NCBI RefSeq assembly: GCF_049801055.1
Contig: NZ_JBNAGF010000008.1
Coordinates: 142,383-206,382 of the forward strand
Direction of reading: 5' to 3'
From: JBNAGF01 sp049801055
GTDB lineage: Bacteria; Pseudomonadota; Alphaproteobacteria; Rhodobacterales; Rhodobacteraceae
Length of the DNA: 64,000 bases
Below are positions 17,499 through 26,800 of the stretch, piece by piece. Position 1 is the first letter of the stretch. Each line of letters begins with the position of its first letter. The translations under genes were made by a program, and so were the position numbers. The notes under the pieces are model-generated. The model saw only the letters and a list, made by a program, of their open reading frames with translations, made no database searches and was not told the origin of the DNA.

Positions 17499-18469
17499 AT
17501 ACTGCCCAGGTTCGCGATGTTGTTTGCCGATGGGCCGACCAGGATGATCAGCAGCGGCGGAACCGTCAGCATCATTGTGGCAAGGGTCATTTTCGTTGGC
17601 AACTTGTTTGCAGCCTCTTCGGCACGCATTACCCGCTTATCGCGCATTTCACCCGCATAGACCCGGAGTGCTTCGGCAATCGAGGTGCCGAACTGCGCCG
17701 ATTGGATCAGAACCGTCACAAAAGAGGATACATCCTGCACACCGCACCGCGTTCCCATGTCGCGCAGCACCTTATCCTTGTCTTTGCCTGCTTTCATTTC
17801 ATAGGCGACGACTTCGAATTCATCGGCCAGCGCGGGGTAGGAGGCCCTGAGTTCGCGGGCAACCCGCACAATGGACTGGTCGAGAGACTGGCCCGCTTCG
17901 ACGCAGACAAGCATCATGTCGAGCGAGTCCGGGAAGCCGGCGGTGATCTCTTCGGTGCGGGATTGCACGCGGCGGTTGACCCAGTATTTCGGAAGCATAT
18001 ACCCAGCCCCGCCCGGCCCGATGGTGTACATGACCATCTGCTGGGTATCCATCGCATCGCCGGCACCCAGCACGGTGACGTAAACCACCCCGCCGAGCAG
18101 GCCAATGATACCCAGGGCGAACTGGGCGAAATGGAACATCCGCACTGCGTCTTTGGACTGATAGCCGGCTTGGGTCAGCTTTAGCTGGATTGCGGACAAT
18201 TCATCCGCGTCCTTGGGTTCAAGGAAGTTGGCGAATTTTTCCAGCTGCTCATTGCGGCCACCTTGGCGCAGCCGCTCCTTTTGCGGCTTTTTCTTAGGTT
18301 CACCTGTCTGGCTGCGCTTCAGCTTTTTGAGCGGATCTTCGGGCTGATTGAGCATCGCCGGAATGGTTAGAAGGATCATGAACATTCCAAGGATGCCAAC
18401 CACGATCAGCGGGCCGAAATCCCCGAGATGTGAGGTGAGAAAATCGTTTATCTGGGTCAGAATTTCCAT
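17495..18469 (-). CDS. tadC: Tad inner-membrane platform protein TadC
   Basis: Polytopic GspF-domain inner-membrane protein that forms the pilus assembly platform with TadB. The 324-residue product has a hydrophobic N-terminal segment, a basic cytoplasmic stretch (KKLKRSQTGEPKKKPQKERL), and a pair of helices near residues 110-145. The GspF/T2SSF region includes GFPDSLDMMLVCVEAGQSLDQSIVRVARE, and a C-terminal membrane helix ends the protein. It lies 10 bases downstream of tadB and overlaps the next TPR gene. Confidence 0.94.
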   Translation of the reverse strand: MEILTQINDFLTSHLGDFGPLIVVGILGMFMILLTIPAMLNQPEDPLKKLKRSQTGEPKKKPQKERLRQGGRNEQLEKFANFLEPKDADELSAIQLKLTQAGYQSKDAVRMFHFAQFALGIIGLLGGVVYVTVLGAGDAMDTQQMVMYTIGPGGAGYMLPKYWVNRRVQSRTEEITAGFPDSLDMMLVCVEAGQSLDQSIVRVARELRASYPALADEFEVVAYEMKAGKDKDKVLRDMGTRCGVQDVSSFVTVLIQSAQFGTSIAEALRVYAGEMRDKRVMRAEEAANKLPTKMTLATMMLTVPPLLIILVGPSANNIANLGSM

Positions 18470-18479
18470 GACGTTCTCC

Positions 18480-19448
18480 TCAAACCTTGATGTTGGTGAG
18501 CCAGCGCATGACGATCAGGTTGATGGTCAGCATGATACCCACAATGAAGCAGCACGGGATGAAGTAGGGGTGATCAAGCACCTCATCGTAGTAACCGGGG
18601 TCCTGCACCAGAATCACGATCAACGACAGGATCGGGAAGGCCGACAGGAACTTGCCAGACCATTGGGCTTCGGCGGTGATGGCCTTGACCCGACGGAACA
18701 GGCGGAAGCGGGCGCGGATCACCTTGGCCAATCCGGCCAGAACCTCGGCCAGGTTACCACCCGACTGCTGCTGGATCGTCACTGCGACGGACAGGAAACG
18801 CAGATCCTGCATATCCAGCCGCTCGGCCATTTCCTTCAGTGCTTCGCCCACATCGCGGCCATAAGCGGCTTCGTCGGCGATAATCCCAAACTCGGTGGCG
18901 ATGGGATCCTCGACTTCTTTGGACACGATTTGAATTGCCGAGGAGAAAGGGTGGCCGACACGCAACGAACGAACCATCAGTTCCACCGCGTCAGGCAATT
19001 GCTCCGACAACATGTTCATCCGGGTCGTGGCCTTCTTGTTGACCCACATGTAGACCGCTCCGACGCCAATTCCGACCGATGCAAGCACGCGCACCGGGGT
19101 TTCGGTTTCAGTCCCGATGGACAGCCCGATGAAGGCGATGAAGGCCAGACCAATCATGATCATGATCAACTGGCGCGGCGTGAAAGCAATTGCCGCTTTT
19201 TGGGCTTTTTCGGCTAGCAGTGAATACAGCGGAATCGAGGTCGATTTCATGTGCTGCTGCATTTCTTTGCGCAGCTGCTCCAAGACCTGTTCGCGGCCCG
19301 CACCCTTGTCGAGCATCTCGAGCCGGCGGTTCACTCTGCTGTTCAGGCTGATGGATTTGCCAAAGGCAACCAGATAGATCCCCTCGACGAGCACCAGCAC
19401 GCCGACAAAGATCAGTCCATAGATGATTGGTTCTGCACTAAGTTCCAT
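18480..19448 (-). CDS. tadB: Tad inner-membrane platform protein TadB
   Basis: GspF-type inner-membrane platform protein that partners TadC above the CpaF ATPase. The 322-residue protein has an N-terminal hydrophobic helix (about 7-27), two helices around 95-135, and a T2SSF domain with QLPDAVELMVRSLRVGHPFSSAIQIV and QQQSGGNLAEVLAGLAKVIR. It ends with a C-terminal membrane helix. A gap of only 8 bases separates it from cpaF upstream, and 10 bases from tadC downstream, typical of the tadABC core. Confidence 0.95.
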   Translation of the reverse strand: MELSAEPIIYGLIFVGVLVLVEGIYLVAFGKSISLNSRVNRRLEMLDKGAGREQVLEQLRKEMQQHMKSTSIPLYSLLAEKAQKAAIAFTPRQLIMIMIGLAFIAFIGLSIGTETETPVRVLASVGIGVGAVYMWVNKKATTRMNMLSEQLPDAVELMVRSLRVGHPFSSAIQIVSKEVEDPIATEFGIIADEAAYGRDVGEALKEMAERLDMQDLRFLSVAVTIQQQSGGNLAEVLAGLAKVIRARFRLFRRVKAITAEAQWSGKFLSAFPILSLIVILVQDPGYYDEVLDHPYFIPCCFIVGIMLTINLIVMRWLTNIKV

Positions 19449-19456
19449 GGATCACC

Positions 19457-20896
<1,440 letters not shown>

Positions 20897-20918
20897 ACCT
20901 TAGACCCCCTTTTCCTGC

Positions 20919-22157
20919 TCAAGCCGCCTGGGCTTCGCTTTGACCAAGCTCGTTGATCGATTGCGCAAGTTTGGCGATCTCCCGACGCAATGGGTTCTTT
21001 GCGGCAGATGATGCCAGAGGAAGCCCATGGTCGTTGCCCTGTGTGACCTGTTTGCCGCCATCAGGAAGTTGCAGGTCAATCGAGATACCGAGGCTTTCGC
21101 CCATACGCTTCACCCGGCTCTTGCCGCTGAGGTCGGTGAATTTCGGCGCCCGGTTCAACGCAAAGCGGAGTTTGTTGAAGGGCAGGTCCTCGGATTGCAG
21201 TGCGCGTTTCATGCGCAAGGCGTTCTGGGCCGAACGCATGTCGAGCTCGATGAGCGCGAAATAGACATGCGCTGCCTGCAGCACGGTCTCGGACCATTGC
21301 ACCAACGTCTTGGGCATGTCGATCACGACATAGTCAAAATGACTGCGGGCCATATCGACGACACGCTGAATATCCTCAGGCGTGATCAGATCCAGCGGCA
21401 CCATGTCGGATGGCGCGGTTAGGACCTGAAGCTTGTCTTCGTAGCTCAGCAGAGCCTGGCCAAACACTTCTTCGTCCATGTTGTCGGTTTCCGACAGCAT
21501 CTCAAAAACGGCCTCGCGGCGCGGCAGGTCAAGATAGGTTGAGATCGAGCCGTATTGCAGATCAAAATCAAGCAGGCAAACACTTGGGGACTCATCGCCC
21601 GAAAGAGTGGCCAGTTCCCACGCAAGGTTTACCGCGAGCGTTGTCGCGCCGCTGCCGCCGGCTAGTCCATGCACGACAATGACGGCGCCCTCTTTTGAGG
21701 TGCCAGATTTCAGCTGATGCGTGTTCTGGGTCTGCTCAGCGCGCTGCGGTTCGGGCGCACTGACACGATCAATCGCCATCTGCAATTCTTGCTCGGGCAG
21801 GGGGTAGGGGACAAACTCATCCGCGCCCTTGCGCAACAATTGATGCAGTGACGCTGGTGTGACGTCCTCGGCGATCAGGATCACCTTGATGCCTCGGCTT
21901 TTGGCCTGAGTGATGATCTCGCCCATGAGCACGAGGTTGTCCTCGTCCTCGCCGTCCAGCGCCAATGCGACGAACTCAAGACTTTCCGCTTCGGGCTGCC
22001 CGAAAAAGGCCAGCGCCTCGGCGAACCCGAGATCGCCCCAGGCCTCACCCATCGCGGTTTCCATATCTTCGATCAGAAGATCGAAATTCTGAACATCCCG
22101 GCTGATCGTGCACGCGACGATCGGGTTCGGTTCGGGTTGTGGCATTCCACTGCTCAT
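20919..22157 (-). CDS. cpaE: Tad localization/assembly protein CpaE/TadZ
   Basis: MinD/ParA-like ATPase that directs Tad machinery to its cellular site. The 412-residue protein has an N-terminal receiver-like domain (about 10-130) and then a P-loop region HGLAGGSGATTLAVNLAWELA that lacks the classic KGG start of Walker A, as in many CpaE proteins. Further motifs are VCLLDFDLQYGSISTYLDL and FDYVVIDMPKTL. I chose the ATG at 22157, with GAGG about 9 bases upstream; the ATG at 22166 lies directly against that GAGG. It is separated from the OmpA-like gene by 195 bases in which I see nothing clear. Confidence 0.92.
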   Translation of the reverse strand: MSSGMPQPEPNPIVACTISRDVQNFDLLIEDMETAMGEAWGDLGFAEALAFFGQPEAESLEFVALALDGEDEDNLVLMGEIITQAKSRGIKVILIAEDVTPASLHQLLRKGADEFVPYPLPEQELQMAIDRVSAPEPQRAEQTQNTHQLKSGTSKEGAVIVVHGLAGGSGATTLAVNLAWELATLSGDESPSVCLLDFDLQYGSISTYLDLPRREAVFEMLSETDNMDEEVFGQALLSYEDKLQVLTAPSDMVPLDLITPEDIQRVVDMARSHFDYVVIDMPKTLVQWSETVLQAAHVYFALIELDMRSAQNALRMKRALQSEDLPFNKLRFALNRAPKFTDLSGKSRVKRMGESLGISIDLQLPDGGKQVTQGNDHGLPLASSAAKNPLRREIAKLAQSINELGQSEAQAA

Positions 22158-22352
22158 TGCCTTCATCCTCTACACGGGGCAGAGCGGATGGGCCGAGGTT
22201 TTTCCCCTGTGCGCCACCTCGCGGCTGCCGGCGTGCGACTCGGTAACGTCACACGTCTGCTACAGGGTCTAATGTCAGTGGGAAGTTGGGCGAGATTGGG
22301 GCTGAAAAGAACCAATTGTTGGGAAATCAGCTACGATCTCGCTTATTGTTTC

Positions 22353-22988
22353 TTATTCGGTTGCAAAGCCTTCAGAGCCGGTCGACGTGGTGATGCTGCG
22401 ATATGTTGCGCTTTCCACGTACTCGCGGCGGATAACAGCGGCATACTGACCGTCGAGTTCTGTCGGTTTGCGGCCAATGAAGCCCGATACGCGCGTCACT
22501 GTCCGACGATTGCGGCGATCGCGGTCCGTTGTGGCGACGACGGGTTGAGATTCGCCGTAGGAAACCATTGTCTCAAGTCGCGAACGATCGATACCGCGTG
22601 CGGCGAAGAAATTGACCACCGCGCGGGCGCGGCGCAGGCCGAGATTCTTGTTGTATGATGGCGATCCGACCGCGTCAGTATGTCCGTAAACGCGGAAGCG
22701 AACTTCGGGGAACTGGCGGATCCAGTTGGCTTGCTGTGTCAGAATCTGCTGGGCGGCAGCGTCAAGAACGGCGCTGTCGAAGGCGAAGTTGATGGTATTC
22801 GGAACTTCGTTGGCAAATCGTTGATCAAGAATGGCGGCATAGTTCAGTTCGCCGTTCATCATCTGGGTGTTGTTCAGCGTCGCATTGCCGAACGTGCCCA
22901 TGTCAACTTCGTATCCGGCCTCACGCCCGCAGGCTGAAATCACGAGCGTCAGGCCCAGAGCTGTCCCAAGTTTCCACATCGGTCCCAT
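22353..22988 (-). CDS. OmpA-family lipoprotein in the Tad locus (CpaD position)
   Basis: Predicted outer-membrane lipoprotein: signal peptide ending in ISAC (Cys20) within a 211-residue protein. The OmpA-like peptidoglycan-binding domain spans about residues 65-170, with INFAFDSAVLD, RVYGHTDAVGSPSYNKNLGLRRARAV and RNRRTVTRV. A C-terminal tail of about 40 residues follows. It lies between cpaC and cpaE, where many alphaproteobacterial loci carry the lipoprotein gene cpaD, so it may anchor the secretin to peptidoglycan. Start ATG 22988 or 22979. Confidence 0.83.
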   Translation of the reverse strand: MGPMWKLGTALGLTLVISACGREAGYEVDMGTFGNATLNNTQMMNGELNYAAILDQRFANEVPNTINFAFDSAVLDAAAQQILTQQANWIRQFPEVRFRVYGHTDAVGSPSYNKNLGLRRARAVVNFFAARGIDRSRLETMVSYGESQPVVATTDRDRRNRRTVTRVSGFIGRKPTELDGQYAAVIRREYVESATYRSITTSTGSEGFATE

Positions 22989-22998
22989 GTCCTTCCGC

Positions 22999-24423
22999 TT
23001 ATTCCATCACATAGCCATAAGAGCCACTGAAGTCTTGCTTGGCGACTTCGCTGGCACCGCTGTTTCCGCCACCGTTGTCGGTGCGGGCGACCCGACCAAA
23101 TAGGAAGAGGTCGGCTTCGCTGGGCGGTTTGACCCGGTCGGTCGGCAGAGCGAGAGCCTCGCCGCGAGTCGGTGTCACCAGGTGCGCGGTTACGATGATA
23201 ACAAGTTCGGACTGGCTGCGCTGGAAATCCGCGCTGCGGAACAGGCCGCCAAGTACCGGCACATCGCCGATCCAGGGGAGTTGGGCACTGTTGTCCCGGA
23301 AATCATCCTGAATGAGGCCCGCGATCGCAAAGCTCTCACCATCACGCAGTTCAACCGTCGTCGAAGTCTCGCGGCGCGAGAAGGCGTCGATGTCGAAGCC
23401 GTTGATCGTGACCGAGGTTGACGGGTCGATTGCCGACACGGCTGCAAGCATTTCGAGGTTGATGATATCGTCATCAACAACACGCGGTACAAACTGCAGC
23501 TCGATACCGAAGGGTTTGTATTCAACCGAGAAAAGGCCATCGCGCTGGGCGACGGGAATTGGGTATTCGCCACCGGCGAGGAAGGTCGCTTCCTGCCCGG
23601 ACAGAGCCGACAGGTTCGGTTCGGCAAGGGTGCGTACAACCCCTTTTTGCTCCAATGCTTCCAGCAACAGGCGAACCTGTACCGATCCGGCAGTGAAGCC
23701 GAACAGGAAGGCGCCCGTGTTGGTGTTGGCCAATGGGATGTTTCCGTTCAGGGCGTTTGTCAGTGCGGGCTGTGTGTTCAGGCTGCCGGATCCACCGTTG
23801 ATGGCGAGATCTGCGCCACCGCCGCTGAGACCGATCGAAGAACTCAGAGCCTTGGTCACCGACCGCTGCATTTCAGCGAAGCGAACTTTCAGCATGACCT
23901 GCTGCACGCCGCCGACCGTCATCAGGTTCGAAACGCGCTCGGGTGCATAGCGTTCGGCAAGATCCAGAGCGCGTTGCAGCCGTTGGGTGCTTGAAACCGT
24001 GCCGGACAGAACGATCCCGTCATTTGCAGTCCGAACTTCGATTTTTTCGCCCGGCAGGATCTGGCGCAGACGTTCCTTGAATTCGGTCACATCTGCGGCG
24101 ACACGCACAGTCACGTTGGTGATCAGTTGCCCGGCCGCGTCAAGAAGGGTCAGCGTTGTCAGACCAGGAGACTTGCCCAGCACATAGATTGTGCGATCGG
24201 AAAGCGAGGAGATATCGGCGATACCGGGGTTGGCAATGCTGAGCTCCGCAAACGGGACCTCGCTTTCGACAACCACGGCCCGGTTCATCGGTACGTCCAG
24301 CGTGGCTTCGGTGCCGCGTTTGACTACGCGAAGCTCTTCGGCTTGCGCGATCGACGTCGCAACAGGTGCACATACTACAGCAAGCCCAAGACAGGCTGCC
24401 TTCATCCATTTATTCAATGTCAT
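22999..24423 (-). CDS. cpaC: Tad outer-membrane secretin CpaC/RcpA
   Basis: Forms the outer-membrane channel for the Flp pilus. The 474-residue product has a cleavable signal peptide (about 1-28). An N-terminal pilus-associated domain follows with the conserved run RGTEATLDVPMNRAVVVESEVPFAE (split here from the full motif) and VYVLGKSPG-like TIYVLGKSPGLTTL. Next come an N1/BON-like region and the secretin core with VMLKVRFAEMQRSV and LSGQEATFLAGGEYPIPVA. The ATG at 24423 has GGAGAGG 8 bases upstream; the GTG 21 bases earlier is less likely. A hairpin with a T-run lies upstream, between cpaB and this gene. Confidence 0.95.
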   Translation of the reverse strand: MTLNKWMKAACLGLAVVCAPVATSIAQAEELRVVKRGTEATLDVPMNRAVVVESEVPFAELSIANPGIADISSLSDRTIYVLGKSPGLTTLTLLDAAGQLITNVTVRVAADVTEFKERLRQILPGEKIEVRTANDGIVLSGTVSSTQRLQRALDLAERYAPERVSNLMTVGGVQQVMLKVRFAEMQRSVTKALSSSIGLSGGGADLAINGGSGSLNTQPALTNALNGNIPLANTNTGAFLFGFTAGSVQVRLLLEALEQKGVVRTLAEPNLSALSGQEATFLAGGEYPIPVAQRDGLFSVEYKPFGIELQFVPRVVDDDIINLEMLAAVSAIDPSTSVTINGFDIDAFSRRETSTTVELRDGESFAIAGLIQDDFRDNSAQLPWIGDVPVLGGLFRSADFQRSQSELVIIVTAHLVTPTRGEALALPTDRVKPPSEADLFLFGRVARTDNGGGNSGASEVAKQDFSGSYGYVME

Positions 24424-24555
24424 GTGACCTGCCTCTCCGATCACGCCTCAGGTTCGGGTCTTCTTGCCCGTATTTTTTCACAGTCTGCGTCAGTTCCGGT
24501 TTTTTTGCAAGAATCAATGGTTTCCGCCCGAAATCTTATGTGGATAACGGGCAAC

Positions 24556-24594
24556 AATCCCAAAAGGGCCGCGATCGTCTCGCGGCCCCTTGGG
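24556..24594 (-). terminator. terminator-like hairpin between cpaB and cpaC
   Basis: On the coding (minus) strand a 9-base GC-rich stem (plus-strand coordinates 24566-24574 pairing with 24580-24588, loop of 5) is extended by a bulged CCCAA/TTGGG stem. It is followed by TTTT. It lies in the 203-base gap inside the Tad gene run. It may attenuate readthrough, so that pilin and cpaB messages exceed those for the rest of the machine. Strength is not measured. Confidence 0.6.
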
Positions 24595-24626
24595 AATAAA
24601 TTGCTGTTTTTGCATCTGATTAGGCA

Positions 24627-25484
24627 TCAGTTGGTGCAGGGGATCGGGATCTCCACGACTTCGGCACCGCGCCGGGTTCGGATCGTACAGACCCTTTCGG
24701 CCTGTTTCTCGATCGGTGCTTCGATGTCCGCGAGCCCCAGCAACTTGCGCTGGTCAACCTCGATGACCGAAGCAACAGTGTCATCTTCGGCACCAACCAG
24801 CGCCAGCGACAGGCGGCCGGTATTCTGTGCTTGCGCCAGTGTCGCAACCTGCTCGGGGCGGGCGGCAACGGTCACTGTGCGAGCGATGATCGTTCCGTCG
24901 ATATCGCGGCCGGCGCTCTGGTCAATGGCGATCAGCTCGATGCCGGGCTGAATCATGCGGGTGACCTCACGGCGGGCGCCTTCGAGTTCCTGACCGATAC
25001 TCCCGGTCCAGTAGACGTCCACCCGGTCGCCCGGACGAAGGAACCCGGAAACACCGGTATCGACGTCCACTTTGATCGCAAAGGCGCGCATGCCCTTTTG
25101 CAGGCGCGACGTAATACCGGCGTCCTGTCCGGGTTCCGTCACCTTAACGGCCATGACGGCCTCATCCTTTTCCATCGCGCGAAGCACAACGCGGTGCGGC
25201 GGCTTGCCTTCCGGGAAAAGGGCAGCAGATTCTAGAAAGCTACCCTCGGGGATGGCGTTTTCGGGCCAGCTGACTTTGCGGATGTTCTCGAGTGTCAGGC
25301 GTTGGCCGTAGCGAAGCGGTTCGTTCGCAACGAACACTTCGACGGTCGGCACAATTTCCTTCTGGCCTGCGCGTTCCTTGGCAAGGGCCGTCTGGTATTC
25401 GCCGATATATTTCTTGGCCATCATCACGGCACCGCCCGCGAGGGCGATGCCGACGATTAATACAAGTCCAAATACTGCGCGCAT
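24627..25484 (-). CDS. cpaB: Flp pilus assembly protein CpaB/RcpC
   Basis: Inner-membrane-anchored periplasmic protein with a SAF domain, needed for Tad pilus assembly and thought to contact the secretin and peptidoglycan. The 285-residue product has an N-terminal membrane anchor (about 4-22), then the SAF/RcpC region with VFVANEPLRYGQRLTLENIRKV and the motif AFAIKVDVDTGVSGFLRPGDRVDVY, followed by a beta-rich C-terminal part. It is the first machinery gene after the pilin genes. The 180-base gap before it holds no recognised gene. Confidence 0.94.
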   Translation of the reverse strand: MRAVFGLVLIVGIALAGGAVMMAKKYIGEYQTALAKERAGQKEIVPTVEVFVANEPLRYGQRLTLENIRKVSWPENAIPEGSFLESAALFPEGKPPHRVVLRAMEKDEAVMAVKVTEPGQDAGITSRLQKGMRAFAIKVDVDTGVSGFLRPGDRVDVYWTGSIGQELEGARREVTRMIQPGIELIAIDQSAGRDIDGTIIARTVTVAARPEQVATLAQAQNTGRLSLALVGAEDDTVASVIEVDQRKLLGLADIEAPIEKQAERVCTIRTRRGAEVVEIPIPCTN

Positions 25485-25664
25485 ACCGTAACCTTTCCGT
25501 TGTCTTTATCCCGGTGGGTCCGGGGTGGGCTGCTCGGCCCGGTCTTTTCAAAATCGTTAACAGGCTATTGTGGCCAAATCTTGGACAATAAGCGGCGTGC
25601 CGGTGGCAGGCCTAATCGTTTTGGTTCAACATGCAGGGAAAGCCGCGAAGTTCGATGTTGCGGC

Positions 25665-25841
25665 TTAGTGCTCCCATGTGCTCATGTAGGTGTTCAAACC
25701 GTCGGCCAGGCCGACTGTGGAATCGCTTGTCGCCGAAGCAATCGCGGCACCAAGCACCAGAACCAGTGCGCAGAGAACAACCCAGTCAGCTGTTACGGCG
25801 CCGTCTTCGCTTTGGCTGAAACGCAAGAATCGTGAAAACAT
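25665..25841 (-). CDS. divergent Flp-like pilin, third copy
   Basis: A 58-residue product. Its first 20 residues, MFSRFLRFSQSEDGAVTADW, parallel the two main Flp pilins: a basic leader, the processing site Gly14-Ala15, and Asp19-Trp20 in the +5/+6 positions. A hydrophobic helix (VVLCALVLVLGAAIASA) follows, and then an unrelated C-terminus ending in MSTWEH. It is likely cleaved by CpaA and used as a minor pilin, adaptor or variant subunit; that is inference. It has its own start 90 bases after flp copy 2, beyond a terminator. The cysteine within the membrane helix is absent from the two main copies. Confidence 0.78.
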   Translation of the reverse strand: MFSRFLRFSQSEDGAVTADWVVLCALVLVLGAAIASATSDSTVGLADGLNTYMSTWEH

Positions 25842-25870
25842 AACAAACCTCTCAATGGCAGCTTTGAGGC

Positions 25871-25904
25871 AAAAGGCCGTGCCTTGGGATCCAAGGCACG
25901 GCCC
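25871..25904 (-). terminator. rho-independent terminator after flp copy 2
   Basis: A 13-base stem (plus coordinates 25875-25887 with 25891-25903, loop GAT) is followed on the minus strand by TTTT. It lies 28 bases after the flp copy 2 stop codon. It probably limits readthrough from the abundant pilin message into the third pilin and cpaB. Confidence 0.85.
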
Positions 25905-25931
25905 CTAATGTCAGGCTAAGCCAAGAGTGAC

Positions 25932-26111
25932 TTAGTTAGGATCCTGCGCTTCGATGAAGGAAGCGGTGGTACCCGTCAGGGCCGACGTGCCGCCCGAGAT
26001 CGAGGTGTAGGCTGCGCCGCCCAGGGCAACAACGGCCGCGGTCAGCACGACCCAGTCAACAGTCACGGCACCGTCTTCGTCTTTGCGGAAGTTTTTGATG
26101 AAGTTCAGCAT
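25932..26111 (-). CDS. flp: Flp/Fap-type major pilin, copy 2
   Basis: Type IVb prepilin of 59 residues, the fibre subunit of the Tad pilus. It has a basic leader MLNFIKNFRKDEDG with predicted cleavage after Gly14, then AVTVDWVV, a hydrophobic helix, and a short polar C-terminus ending in EAQDPN. Asp and Trp replace the Glu and Tyr usual at +5/+6. GGAGGG stands 6 bases before the ATG. The predicted protein is identical to that of the copy at 26494-26673; the genes differ at 8 bases, all silent. Its terminator follows at 25871-25904. Confidence 0.95.
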   Translation of the reverse strand: MLNFIKNFRKDEDGAVTVDWVVLTAAVVALGGAAYTSISGGTSALTGTTASFIEAQDPN

Positions 26112-26196
26112 GGTAGTCCCTCCAAAGGATTTTCAGTTTCAACTATCCCCGCCTGGCTTTCGATCTCGCCTCTCTCTCTCATCGGCAAGAGCCCTG

Positions 26197-26236
26197 CGCG
26201 GCATAAAAACAGCTAACGCTTGGAATTGGGCAGCAT
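26197..26236 (-). promoter_or_regulatory. paired boxes upstream of flp copy 2
   Basis: Read on the coding strand, ATGCTGCC (26236-26229) and ATGCCGCG (26204-26197) are separated by 24 bases. The proximal box starts 93 bases before the start codon. The same two boxes at exactly the same spacing occur upstream of flp copy 1. The two boxes also resemble each other (ATGCYGCS) and repeat with a 32-base period, about three helical turns. This is a likely promoter or activator site, inferred from conservation only. Confidence 0.5.
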
Positions 26237-26427
26237 TGCGGCCCAAAAAAAGAATTTTCGTGGATGTAAGTAAACAGTTTGTTCACGCTCTTACATGCAA
26301 AGAAATAAGGGAAAAATTTTTCTTCAACGCCTGAAGTACGCCCAGAGAGCGTGATGACTGTAACGAATGTGGTGAAAATACGGCGGCATGGAAAATCGGG
26401 ACAATTAGGTATGTTTGCGCGCCAAGC

Positions 26428-26460
26428 AAAAAAAACCGCACCCTGAGCAGGGTGCGGTTT
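26428..26460 (-). terminator. rho-independent terminator after flp copy 1
   Basis: A perfect 11-base stem (plus coordinates 26434-26444 with 26449-26459, loop of 4) is followed on the minus strand by an eight-base T-run (plus 26428-26435 is all A). It lies 34 bases after the flp copy 1 stop codon, so the first pilin is probably transcribed mainly as a single-gene message. Confidence 0.93.
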
Positions 26461-26493
26461 CTGTTCCGATGCCAACTCGGGTTGGCGTCAGAC

Positions 26494-26673
26494 TTAGTTC
26501 GGGTCTTGCGCTTCGATGAAGGAAGCGGTGGTGCCGGTCAGGGCCGAAGTACCGCCCGAGATCGAGGTGTAGGCTGCGCCGCCCAGGGCAACAACGGCTG
26601 CGGTCAGCACGACCCAGTCAACAGTCACGGCACCGTCTTCGTCTTTGCGGAAGTTTTTGATGAAGTTCAGCAT
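26494..26673 (-). CDS. flp: Flp/Fap-type major pilin, copy 1
   Basis: Encodes the same 59-residue type IVb prepilin as the copy at 25932-26111, with predicted cleavage after Gly14 and the GAVTVDW motif. It is the first gene of the Tad cluster. It has the same GGAGGG ribosome binding site and identical bases for about 16 positions before the ATG. Of the 180 coding bases 8 differ from copy 2, clustered in the C-terminal half and all silent. It is closed by its own strong terminator. Confidence 0.95.
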   Translation of the reverse strand: MLNFIKNFRKDEDGAVTVDWVVLTAAVVALGGAAYTSISGGTSALTGTTASFIEAQDPN

Positions 26674-26760
26674 GGTAGTCCCTCCAAAAGGATCAAAATG
26701 AGTAATTCCACCCCGGCGTCTCTTGTCGAACCCGCTCTCTCTTTTTGGGTCCGTGTCCGT

Positions 26761-26800
26761 CGCGGCATGGGGGTATATAGCCCTTGACCTGTGGCAGCAT
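26761..26800 (-). promoter_or_regulatory. paired boxes upstream of flp copy 1
   Basis: On the coding strand, ATGCTGCC (26800-26793) and ATGCCGCG (26768-26761) are separated by 24 bases, exactly as upstream of copy 2. The distance to the start codon is also nearly the same (95 against 93 bases). A further shared word, ATCCACG on the coding strand, lies upstream at 26812-26818 here and at 26259-26265 for copy 2. This is a probable promoter or regulator site. Confidence 0.5.

Larger units (their letters stand above)
26112..26493. other. 382-base intergenic region upstream of flp copy 2
   Basis: No gene is supported here. It contains the leader and putative promoter of flp copy 2: box CGCGGCAT (26197-26204) and box GGCAGCAT (26229-26236) on the plus strand. 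It also holds a 7-base inverted repeat ATGTAAG/CTTACAT (26264-26270 and 26290-26296), an AT-rich stretch (about 26245-26345), and the terminator of flp copy 1 at its right end. Confidence 0.7.

Noticed and set aside
26179..26475. 98-codon minus-strand frame between the two flp copies
   Set aside because: It spans the flp copy 1 terminator and the copy 2 leader. The protein has no recognisable features.
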